64,000 nt of DNA, taken from Maylandia zebra (Eukaryota; Chordata; Actinopteri; Cichliformes; Cichlidae). A program made the translations under genes and the position numbers. The stretch's first letter is position 1. The number at the start of each line of letters is the position of its first letter. Location: NCBI RefSeq assembly GCF_041146795.1, contig NC_135175.1:26119075-26183074 (forward strand), given 5' to 3'. The notes beneath the pieces are model-generated. The model did not search any database, was not told the origin of the DNA, and was given only the letters and a program-made list of their open reading frames with translations. This document shows, piece after piece, positions 1 to 9,420 of this stretch.

Positions 1-898
1 CGATAGATCCTCCACTTCTTTTAAGTGTCTCCCAGCGCAATTCTTAGCATATTTTGGTTCCTGCAACTGGTCCGTTGGGTTATTGTCTCCCCAGAAACAC
101 TTGCTTGTGCTTTTGGAAATCTATTTTTTCCTTTTTCTGTTGTCGTGTTTCCTAATTCTGTTGTGCTTTGTGTGCTTTTGCAGCGTTTTTCTTATTGCTG
201 GTGTTTTCTTAAGTTGCAGTCCGTTTGGCCTCTCAGGGCCACCGTATAAAGAGGATGTTTCCATTCAGCAACAATAAAACAGGCTTTCCTAAAATGGCAC
301 GATGATACAGATTATCTAATGAGGTTCATTTATGCCACAGCTGCCGAAAATTACCAGGACTGGCAATTACCAAAATGATTTTTTTTGTTTCCACCAGTAC
401 GGGCAAGCTCTTTAATCAAATTGATAATTTTAATGCTAATTATTTAATAAATATTAAAAAATTCATTATTTTTGTTATGCCCGTATTTTCACATTTACTG
501 TTTTCCAAAATAAAGCAGATAAAAATAGCAAACCACAATATTTTTGATAAAGTTGCCAAATTACAGTTATTTAATTGCATTCCTGAGCAGAAATTTGTTA
601 CAATGGTTGAATGTTATGCTTCATTAATTTCAGTGCAGTAGCTCAAATTTGGGTATAAATATATGAAGTCAGGTTTTTTTGGTAACTTTTTTTTTCACGT
701 ATTAATAACAATGACATTTTTGACAGATTTATAAAATGCCCATGTTTTCTTTTTTCCATGATAGGTGGTCTGATAAATTTGTTAAGCACTCTACATCTGT
801 ATGTATATATGAAAAGATGGATACAATTCCTCCTTACTTACTTTCATCACTTCTTGCAGCTTTGTTTTTTCTGTTTTTTCTGTTTTTTGTTCTCTCAG
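1..898 (+). other. cdh19 intron (partial)
   Basis: AT-rich intronic sequence upstream of the 118 bp EC5 exon. It has no coding exon that I can support and no clear repeat. Its 3' end shows the pyrimidine tract and AG of the acceptor. The start of the intron lies outside the window. Confidence 0.7.
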
Positions 899-1016
899 CT
901 CATTCAGCTGCTCAGTGCTGTTGATCCAGACGACCCTGTCGAAGGACATCATTTCTACTTTTCTATGGTCCCCGAGAAGCGCATTAATCCAAACTTCACA
1001 ATCAGAGATAATCAAG
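899..1016 (+). CDS. cdh19: cdh19-like cadherin, EC5 exon (118 bp)
   Basis: This internal exon encodes the middle of extracellular cadherin repeat 5 of a type II classical cadherin, a calcium-dependent adhesion receptor at the plasma membrane. It starts after a pyrimidine-rich tract ending in AG at 897-898 and stops before a GT at 1017. The translation contains SAVDPDDPVEGHHFYF and then NPNFTIRDNQ, the usual type II EC5 signature. The length of 118 bp and the end in phase 1 fit the exon structure of type II cadherins. The leftover G joins the AC that opens the next exon to make Asp. HHFYF and FTI-DNQ resemble cadherin-19 as I remember it. Upstream exons are outside the window. Confidence 0.88.
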
Positions 1017-2779
1017 GTTATAGTCAAATCAATAATATACAAATGCATACAAATGTGTCTGCTTTAGAATTACTAGATACCATGCTCATTCAGTAACTAT
1101 TGAGTTACATCAAACAGGCTCTTAGAGTAGCATAACGACTCACAACAAGGGAATCATTTAGAGCGTCTGTGTTGTTTCATACTCACAAAGTTGGCCAGTT
1201 AGCTTCTAAAGCGCAGTTATTACTCTGTATTATTGAATTCATTCAATCCATGCCAGAATGTTACTATGAGGTAATGCCATTATTCATTTTGGAAAGACGA
1301 CGACTAATTGTGAGTTTTAGAAGCTTGAGAAAGAATCAGAGTCACTGCTGCACCTGTTTCTCACAATTTTCTAAGCTTCTCTGTGGAGGCTAAAGCTTTA
1401 TATTTTCTGTATAGACATATATGTGAGTGAGAGTGTTGCTTATAGTCCCACTTAGCTCTTTTTCAGAAAACAGGCATATTTTCCCCAAATTCACCTCAAA
1501 ACATGTGCAGTGAATGATTAAAAGAAAGTCTAGAAACTAGAAAAATAATAATACAGAGATTAATGTGATGTCAGTCTAACAATGTAATCGGTCACAGTGT
1601 GACTTGTTTTCCCTCCAAGTGCAACGAACCAGCTGCTGACTGACTCAGGGCTATTGCAGTGAGACCCTCAGCATAAACTAAATTTGTATAATTATACTTC
1701 TTGCTCCAAAAAATGTCATCCTGCAAATCACTGACATTTTCCATCAGATGCTTTAGGCTGTGGAGCAAAAATGAACTCGAAACCAGAAGAAGCCACGGTA
1801 TCCCATATGGTTCCTGCCAGAAAAGCAATGAACAACAGCTAAGTCATAACCTGCAATGATTTTAGGCTAAGGACAAAATAACAGCGATATTTTTTTGATT
1901 AAAGAAAAAATAAATAAATGCATCCTGGAATATTCTGGGAGGAAAATCCTTCTGTAGGTTCTACTTTTTGTGTGGCTGACTGCCTTTTGAGTGAGCAAAT
2001 TGAGGTGTTTGGCTTAGAGTGCACTCAACCCTTTTTTAGGGTTTATAATGAAAATGGGCAGAAAATTGAAGAGACATCATTGTTAAAGTATAGAGCATGT
2101 TTGAATGTGTTGAGTAAGTTAGAATGAAATATATGCAGGTGCAGCGTATGGGTGGTTAGCCACTCAAGCACAGCAGTCCAGTCAGCAACCAGGAAATGAA
2201 TAATGAATCAAGAAACAAGTTTAATAAAACACATTTCCATATGCCACAAGGCTTATTTGACTCCAAAGAAGTTTTTTGTTCAGTGCCTTCATGAAGTCTT
2301 ACAGGCACACTCAGAAGTTAAATTCATTTTCCAAATTTACTTTTATACATTGACCAGAAATTGATTTGACAAGGCGCAGGGCTTTTTAGAGAGCCTGGTT
2401 TTTATTTTAAATTGCATTAAGTTTGTCACTTCACAGGTTTTTCTCCTTGTATTGTCTAGACCAGGGGTGCCCAATCCCGGTCCTCGAGAGCTACCGTCCT
2501 GCAGCTTTTAGATGCATCCTTGTTCCCACACACCCAAATCAAATGAATGGCTTGTTATCAGGCCTTTGCCAAACACAATGGCATGCTGAAGAGGTAATCA
2601 AACCATTTGATTCAGCTGTGTTGGAGTTGGGATGCATCTAAAAGCTGCAGGATAGTAGCTCTCGAGGACTGGGATTGGGCAGCCCTGGTCTAGACACATC
2701 AGCATTCACATTGGGATTTCTCATGTTTTTTTTAAAGAATGCTGAAAAGGGCATCTCTAACATTTGGCATACCTTTTAG
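1017..2779 (+). other. cdh19 intron, 1.76 kb
   Basis: Intron between the 118 bp and 252 bp exons. Apart from the hAT MITE at 2462-2687 it is AT-rich unique sequence with no supported gene. Confidence 0.8.
2462..2687. mobile_element. hAT-type MITE, 226 bp, with 8 bp target duplication
   Basis: The element begins CAGGGGTGCCCAATCCCGG and ends CTGGGATTGGGCAGCCCTG, a long near-perfect inverted repeat that continues inward (TCCTCGAGAGCTA against TAGCTCTCGAGGA). It is flanked on both sides by GTCTAGAC (2454-2461 and 2688-2695), an exact 8 bp duplication as made by hAT transposases. It carries no coding sequence. It lies in a cdh19 intron. Confidence 0.93.
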
Positions 2780-3031
2780 ACAACACAGCTGGAATCGTGG
2801 CACGCCGGAGTACTTTCACCCGTAAGGATCGAACCCAGTACCTTTTGCCTGTGGTGGTGGCAGACAGTGGCTCTCCAGCCCTCTCCGGTACTAGCACTCT
2901 GACCATTAGTGTGTGCAGCTGTCAGCCTGCAGGTCATTGTCCCACAGGAGGGGTGGAAGCCCTTGCTCTCTCCATGGGGGTGAGCCTACAAACCTTGTTA
3001 GGGATTCTGTTCTGCCTGGTCACACTCACAG
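2780..3031 (+). CDS. cdh19: cdh19-like cadherin, EC5 end and start of membrane segment (252 bp)
   Basis: The exon begins after TTTTAG at 2774-2779 and reads DNTAGIVARR, then LPVVVADSGSPALSGTSTLTI and a Cys-rich VCSC motif. These are the end of EC5 and the membrane-proximal cysteines of type II cadherins. It continues into the hydrophobic stretch SMGVSLQTLLGILFCLVTLT, the first two thirds of the transmembrane helix. The donor GTAAG follows at 3032 and the exon ends in phase 1. The 252 bp length is typical for this exon. The usual second Cys pattern (CDCDSDG) is altered to CSCQPAG, one sign of faster evolution than the cdh7 copy at the other end of the window. Confidence 0.92.
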
Positions 3032-5477
3032 GTAAGCAAGCATAATGTTGTCACATTGCATATCCTGTTTAAGTTTTGAATAGTGGATATTTCAAATGAT
3101 CAAACAAATTTTGTAGTACTAGAAAAAGATAACCCAAGCAAACTCCAAATCCAGTTTTAAAGTGATAATTTAATTTGTTTAGAAAATCCTATCCAAACCT
3201 GAAAAAGTAATTGCCTCCTTGTTAAATCATGAAGTAACTAGGATTAACCATATTTTTGGAAAGCAGAGCACAATGTCAGTAGCCGCAACCACAGCTGATT
3301 GCTGTCAGATCTGTTGAATCAAGAAATCCCTTAAACAGAACCTGTTGAAAAAGTAAAGTAGCCTAAATGTTGCAAAAAAGCAACACATCATGCCATGATC
3401 AAATTAAACCACTGAGAAACAAATTCATTGACATCTACCAGTCTGGAAAGGTTTACAATGACATTTCAAAGACTATGGAACTCTTAACTATAATGAGAGC
3501 CATTATCCAAATAATAGAGAAATCTTGGCACAGCGTTTAACCTTCCCACGAGTGGCTGGCCTACCAAAATTACACCAAGAGTGCATGAACATCCAGGAGG
3601 TCAGAAAAGAATCCAGAAAAACATCTAAAGAATTGAAGGCCTCACTTGTCTCAGTTAGGTAAGTGTTCATGATTCAACAACAACAAAAAAGCTGAATAAT
3701 AATGGTATCATGTGAGAGTTCTAAGGTAAAAGCCAATACTGACCAAAAAGAACACAAAGTCTCCTCTTATATTTGCCAAAAAAAACCATCTTGATGATCC
3801 CCAAGACTTTTGGAAAAATATTCTGTGGACTGACGAGACAAAAGTTGAAATTTTGGGACATTTCCACGACTTGGACAACTTGCTATAATTGGTGGAACAA
3901 TGAATTCTGCTCTGTACCAGAAAATCTTCCAGGATAATGCCATCAGTTTCTGCCCTGAAGCTCCAGCACCCTCGGGTTATGCAGCAGGACAATGATCCAA
4001 TACATACCTCCACATCTATCTCTGAGTGGCTTAAAAAACACAAAAACACAAAATGAAGGTTTTGGAGTGGTCTAGTTAAAGACCAGAATTAAAACTGATT
4101 TGAGATTTTTTTTGGCATGGCATTAAACATGGTGTTAATTTCCTAAAATGTACCAATGTGGACCAAAATTCCTGTGCAGCAATGTGAAAGACTCATTCCC
4201 AGTTATCACGAATCTTTTTGACACAGGATCAAGTAGGTTTGGATACTACTAATAAAAAAAAAATGTCTCATGTTCATTAACAATTTTGTATTTATGTGGG
4301 TTATTTTTGTCTAATGTTAAAATTTGTTTAATTAATGGAGACATAAGTATTTCAAATATGCAAAGAAAAAAGGAAAAAAGTAAGGTACTTTTTACAACAC
4401 TGTTGCCTAACTGTAGCTCCTTTTTGTCTGGGTTTTGGAGAAAGTGTAGAAGCATTTTAAAGTATTTCCAATTATAATTTCCACTTTTAAGCAAGACGTC
4501 AGTTTTGATACGACGTCACGACAAAGTCTGACTGGAATAAAAGATGTCGAATCAAACAAGAATATTCAATAAAAAAAAAAAAACTGCTTTAATAAAAAAA
4601 TACACTGGAAGAGTTAATTAGTAAAATTTGTAAAGTACATTCAGAGAGGATTTCACTGGTAATTGCTCTTTCATTCAGTATTACTTATGGAAAAGGAAAC
4701 CAGTAAATCAAACTCCCGAGATGTTGGAGTTTTATAACGTCAGCTTCACTGAAACTGTCGTTAAAATAAGTCACTGTTTTCCAGCAGGTCTGTTGAGCTA
4801 AAGCAGTTCCAGCTCACACCACTTTGGCAAGTATGCGAATGTGTGTTAAATAGCAAGATTTTTCATTAACAAATTTGCACTTTCATTTGAATCTGCCTTT
4901 TAAGACTCACCAGCGTGCCTTTAACACACACTTTTAAAATGCTGAAAGCTTGCAGAGCAATGATGTCAGGTAATGTGCGTATTGGTTGCAATACATCAGT
5001 AGCAATGCCATCCTGGGACACTGATGGGTTTGCATAGTGAAGAGCTTTATTATGACCTCGGCTGCTTTGTGTCCTCCCTGTGCCCATCACATGAAAGATT
5101 AATGACAAAACCTGCTATGCTAACATTCTGTTGGATGAGAACAATAGCTGATGAAAACCCGGCAGAAACAAAATAACAAGAGTTTTAGTATTCTGTGCCA
5201 CATGGAGCAAATAAAGGAACACTTTCTTTGTATGTGAGCTGAAGTAAAATAAACAACCAAACAAACAAAAAAAAAACTAAAAAGAATGTATTGCCTAATT
5301 TGCCATCATTTCGATTTCTTGCATCCACAAAAACAAATCTGGCAGCTATTACTTTTCGGTGTGCTTGTGCGCAGCATGCATGCTCCATCGGGCACTGTAG
5401 ATTTTTTTTTTTTTTCACAACAAAGCTCATGCCCTGGTGTTTAACTGTAATGATCTCCTGCTGTGTTGTGTCTGCAG
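3032..5477 (+). other. cdh19 last intron, 2.4 kb
   Basis: Intron between the membrane exon and the last exon. Its first half is filled by a decayed Tc1-like transposon. The rest (about 4490-5477) is AT-rich unique sequence ending in the acceptor TCTGCAG. Confidence 0.8.
3130..4480 (+). pseudogene. Decayed Tc1/mariner transposon with transposase remnant
   Basis: Broken Tc1-family transposase reading on the + strand. At about 3790-3855 the translation gives DDPQDFWKN-ILWTDETKVE, the region with the second catalytic Asp (WTDE). Further on, CAGCAGGACAATGATCCA at about 3981-3998 encodes the QQDNDP motif. The 5' half contains AGAGCCATTATCC and AAAACATCTAAAGAA, typical of the DNA-binding part of this fish family. 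The frame is broken by several stops and indels. An inverted TATCCAAACCT (about 3190 and 4230) marks the internal terminal repeats. Outer boundaries are approximate. Confidence 0.75.
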
Positions 5478-5992
5478 TGCTGTCAGTCGTAATGGTGATG
5501 GTGAGGAGACACAGGAGAAAACAGCAGGAGGGACGTGAGGTGGAGGTGAAGGAGCTGGAGCTGCCTGAGACTGTGTCGCAGAAGGTGTTTTATTATGGAG
5601 AATCAGGAGTTGGAGGAGTGGAGCTGGACTTCTGCCAACCTACTGTCCCAATGCGTCCCCGCCCCAGGAGAAGGGAGAGGAGGATGCGAAGGGAAGACGT
5701 CAGGGCCAGCATACGAATGTCCCTCCGAGAGTCGCACCTCATTGGCCCGGAGGACGAGGTCTTCAGGCAGTTTATTCTGGACAGGCTGGCAGAAGCTGAT
5801 CAAGATCCTTATGCTCCTCCTTTCGACTACCTTCAAATTTATGCATATGAAGGGTCGGGGTCTCCCACAGGATCTCTGAGCTCACTGGACTCTTCTACTT
5901 TGGAGTCCGACCAGTCTGTTTGTAATCCCAGACCCTCTTTAGCAAGACTCACACCATGGTACGGTGCAAGAGAGGAAGACACACTCTTTTAA
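5478..5992 (+). CDS. cdh19: cdh19-like cadherin, last exon: end of membrane helix and cytoplasmic tail
   Basis: The exon starts after TCTGCAG at 5471-5477 and ends at a TAA stop. It supplies VLSVVMVMV to finish the membrane helix, then the basic stop-transfer RRHRRK and a tail of about 160 residues. The C-terminal half is clearly cadherin: FRQFILDRLAEADQDP, APPFDYLQIYAYEGSGS and GSLSSLDSS. The FRxFIL and APPFD forms match cadherin-19 better than other type II members as I recall them. The tail is degenerate at two places. The juxtamembrane EGGGEED core that binds p120-catenin is replaced by a stretch reading GESGVGGVELDF. The distal acidic-aromatic WGPRF beta-catenin segment is replaced by NPRPSLARLTPWYG. 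The frame is open throughout, so this is divergence and not an obvious pseudogene. The start is a splice acceptor; in-frame ATGs upstream of it are intronic. Confidence 0.9.
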
Positions 5993-6079
5993 TCTGATTT
6001 ATTAAACAAGCGCTCCTGTTCCTGAGTGGATGTCCAAGAAGCACTCATGAAGAACATGCAGTCCAAATCCATGTTAGAT

Positions 6080-6215
6080 TACTGGTGAGTCTAAATTGGC
6101 CTTATGTGTGAATGTGAGAGTGAATGTGATCTGTCTCTCTTCAGCAATAGAACGCCGACCTGTCCAGGGAGTGCCCCGCCTCCTGCTCTATGATGGATGT
6201 GTTAAGAGTTGACTC
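6080..6215 (-). repeat. Dispersed fish repeat fragment downstream of cdh19 stop
   Basis: Contains GTGAGTCTAAATTGG, GTGTGAATGTGAGAGTGAATG and CTGTCCAGGGAGTGCCCCGCC. These are the reverse complement of the interspersed repeat seen at 50985-51290. It lies less than 100 bp after the cdh19 stop, so it is probably in the 3' untranslated region. Confidence 0.55.
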
Positions 6216-6845
6216 GAACAAAAAGTTTGACATTTTGTGAAGTAAATTTTCCGACTAAGAAACTGTATTTATCAAAGTGTCAGTCTCCCGCATTCCTTTA
6301 GTGATAAGATCAAGCCTTATATAAAAACAGATACTGGCGGTTTGATACATTTTGTTTATTTTGTTTATCACTGCTCAATAACATGAATAACTTAAACTTC
6401 ATGATATGATTTTTTTCTATTATAATGGAGTTTGAGAGCATAATTAATCACTAGACGTTGGCTATGTTAAATGTGTCAGTGATTTAAATGACCAGGGCAT
6501 GAAAGACTGACCTGCCATGTTGCACAATATCATCAATCTTGTTGTCTTATTCAGCTGATCAGCGGTCAGGATGCAGTGACCAAGACTGGAGCTTGCATCT
6601 TCTTTCTCCTCAAAACCAGTGATGAACTATTTCTTCTTAAAGCTTACATTTTTGTTTTTATTGGCGATGTGGGGGGAACAGAGCACGTCATATTTTTGTT
6701 TATCCCGTGAAGCTGTTATAGTTATATTTTTTGGAAGCAGTCACCTTCTGATCAGGCAGTATCAGGGCATCCAAGTTGTAGTCAGTCAATATTTACTTAT
6801 AGGCGTGTTTTGTCCTCCACCAAGAATGGACAAAAATAATATAAC

Positions 6846-7442
6846 TGTCATGGTCCTGGGTCATTTTGACCCAGTGTTCTTAGTTTTTCTGTAGCTTTGT
6901 ATTTTGTTTCTTATGTCCATTGGATTGTTTGGTTTGGTATTTGGATTCCTCCTGTGTCCATGTTTTTATAGTGGTGTTTGCTCTGGTACCGTGTTCCCAT
7001 CCTATGTGTTCTGTGTTCTCCTCATCCCCTCGTATTCATCCTTCTTCTCTGCCTCTCTCTCTGCCTCTCTCTCTCCGTGCTCATCTCTGTGTACTGTGTT
7101 GTGTTTAAGGTCCACATCTTGGTGTCAGTATCGTCAGTTTCGTGTCCTCCCTGCTCGGCCATGAGTAATTGTCTTCAGCTGTGTTCCCCGTGTGTTCCCA
7201 CTTCCCTCGTTACCTTCTGTGTATTTATGTCAGAGTGTCCCTTTGTTCTGTGTTGCGTCGTCCCTCTAGGTTGTGTGCATTTTCCGTGTCTTCCCAGCGC
7301 CTCAGCTTTTAGTTGCTCCCAGTATAGTTTTGTATGACTTCTTATGTTCCTGTTAATAAAGACCGGCCTTTGAGTTCATCCCCGTGTGTCTAGAGCCGTG
7401 CATTTGGGTCCTCTCTTGCCTTCACACAGCCGCCGCATGACA
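6846..7442 (+). mobile_element. Solo LTR, 597 bp, with 5 bp target duplication
   Basis: The segment starts TGTCATGG and ends GCATGACA, an LTR-type TG...CA pair within a short inverted repeat (TGTCATG/CATGACA). It is flanked on both sides by ATAAC (6841-6845 and 7443-7447). A poly(A) signal TTAATAAAGA lies near 7352-7361. No internal gag-pol region is present, so this is a solo LTR left by recombination. The parent family (Gypsy-like or endogenous-retrovirus-like) cannot be decided from the LTR alone. Confidence 0.85.
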
Positions 7443-7674
7443 ATAACATGGCTCTTTGGCTTCTTAACTTGGTGACTGTGTTCAGCTGTGAGCTGTTTAT
7501 CTGTTGTTGCATTAAGTAGGGAGGGCTCAGTGGCTTTATTACCTTTTTTTGCTGGAAACTGCTCTCTGTTGCAGCAGGAAAATAGGCTGTTTATAACAGT
7601 GTTCGTACGCTGGAAAACCAAAATAATGAGTTTAAATAGGCTAAAGTGCTCTTTAAGCTGAAGAAAATGCTATG

Positions 7675-8671
7675 CAGTGTTGGTCAAGTTACTTGAAAAA
7701 AGCAATCAGTAACTAATTACTGATTACTTCCCCAAAAAAGTAATCCCGTTACTTTACTGATTACTTATTTTCAAAAGTAATTAATTACTTAGTTACTTAG
7801 TTACTTTTTAAAAACACGATTTACAACCTGAATAGGTGATAAAGCGATAGATCTTTCAGCCCAATTCTACTTTTTCTACATAATCCATCATACAAAATGT
7901 AATCAAATGGAAAAGTCTCTTTTTTTAACTTGTTTTATCAGTTTTAATCTTTTAACTTTATGCGTCAAGCAAACATTAAATTATATGCAACATTCTCTGA
8001 CTTGAATAAATTTGTTTAACATTTAAACCTATTTTCTACACATTCCAGCTCATAAAATAAAATAGTTTTTGTGTTTACACTCACTCTTTCAAATAGATGC
8101 AAGTAAAACACAGCAGAAAATAAATAAAGTCAAAGACTCAGTGGTCCTGTTGCTCTATTTTCACCTGTAAAGCAGGACTGCGGTAGGCAGAGGTTTACCC
8201 TGGTGCAGGTGTGCCGCGGTCAGTTGAAGAATCCTCGAGTTTCTCTGTGAGTTTCCCATTACGTCGTTGCGCACTCGGTGCTTGCTCGGAAGTTTAGGGT
8301 TTTTTCGCTGTAAAAAGAAGTTTTCTTCCCACGCACGATGGACGCTAATGTTTTTGTCACTTTTTATCAAACTCAAAGTAAGGTCAGTACTTCCACGCTT
8401 TAAACGCTGCACGCTCATACTCTCTCCCACAATCGATATGTGATCCATTGTTGATCTGCACACAGCTGGTGTCACTAACAGCGCACTCGCTTACGTCACT
8501 GTCATGAGACATTCTCGCAAAAAATCACGGTTTTAGTAACGCAGTAAAGGGAAAGTAACGGTAATCGAATTACCGTTTTTGCAATAGTAATCCCTTACTT
8601 TACTCGTTACTTGAAAAAAGTAATCAGATTACAGTAACGCGTTACAAGTAACGCGTTACTGCCCATCTCTG
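7675..8671. mobile_element. Non-autonomous hAT element, 997 bp, with 8 bp target duplication
   Basis: It begins CAGTGTTGGTCAAGTTACTTG, and the right end reads GTAACGCGTTACTGCCCATCTCTG; inward both arms are rich in GTTACTT and AGTAAT blocks that pair with each other. ATGCTATG flanks both sides (7667-7674 and 8672-8679), an exact 8 bp duplication. There is no intact transposase frame, so it must be moved in trans. The GC-rich middle (about 8190-8480) has no recognisable gene. Confidence 0.88.
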
Positions 8672-8999
8672 ATGCTATGTGACTTACATGGCATAGATTC
8701 ATTCCTATAAGCAGTCCTGTGACATGTGCGCACTTACTACTCATTAAACAAACAAAAAAAGGTAACTAAGACAGTTTTGTTGGTTGGGTTGAATATTACA
8801 AAATCATCTCATTTGTGAAAAAATTATATGCTTGTTGTGCAGGGCCATGTTACCTGAAGTATTTTTTAATATTGAATGTTATTTATTTTATTCTGCTGTT
8901 ATCAAGTTTTTCTTTTATGGTTTATTTCTATTCAGAATTTAATTCAACAAAGAAAACTTTCATACATTTTATATTCATTACATATGAAGTGAAATATTA

Positions 9000-9290
9000 A
9001 ATTTTTTTTGCTTGTTTGAACTTTCATGATTATGGCTCATGAGAAATGCAATATCACAAATTACTAGAAATTCCATTTCAGTAAATTACTATTCAAACAT
9101 GGGCGAGACTCCAGACTTGACAGCTGTCCAGGAGACGATCATGGACACCTTCAACGAGGAGGGTAGTCTGCAGAACGTCTCTGCTGAAAAAGCTGTCTGT
9201 TTTCATGGTGCTGAGTCGAAAAGGAATATGATGGAAAGTTTACTAGAAAGAAAAAGTGTGGCAGGAAATGGTGCACAAGCAAAAGAGAAA
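9000..9290 (+). pseudogene. Tc1-like transposase N-terminal fragment
   Basis: From the ATG at 9099 the translation reads MGETPDLTAVQETIMDTFNE and then NVSAEKAV, the start of a fish Tc1-type transposase (DNA-binding helix-turn-helix). The frame soon departs from the family and the catalytic domain is missing. The fragment stops where the hAT-like end at about 9302 begins, so it was probably cut by that insertion or by a deletion. Confidence 0.6.
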
Positions 9291-9301
9291 GACCACAGGC
9301 A

Positions 9302-9420
9302 GTGTTGGGAAGGTTACTTTTAAAACGTATTCCACTACAGATTACAGAATACATGCCCCAAAATGTAGTTTCTAATCTCTTCCGTTAAATGTACTCAATG
9401 TGATCTGAATACTTTGGATT
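9302..9420 (+). mobile_element. One end of a hAT-like element
   Basis: CAGTGTTGGGAAGGTTACTT followed by a CCACTACAGATTACAGAATAC block is the standard left end of a common fish hAT family, related to the element at 7675-8671. I found no matching right end in the next 2 kb, so the element is truncated or badly decayed. Confidence 0.5.

Noticed and set aside
5291..5477. N-terminal extension of the cdh19 last exon frame
   Set aside because: The sequence before 5478 ends in a standard acceptor and does not resemble cadherin; the phase-1 join to 3031 gives a continuous membrane helix.
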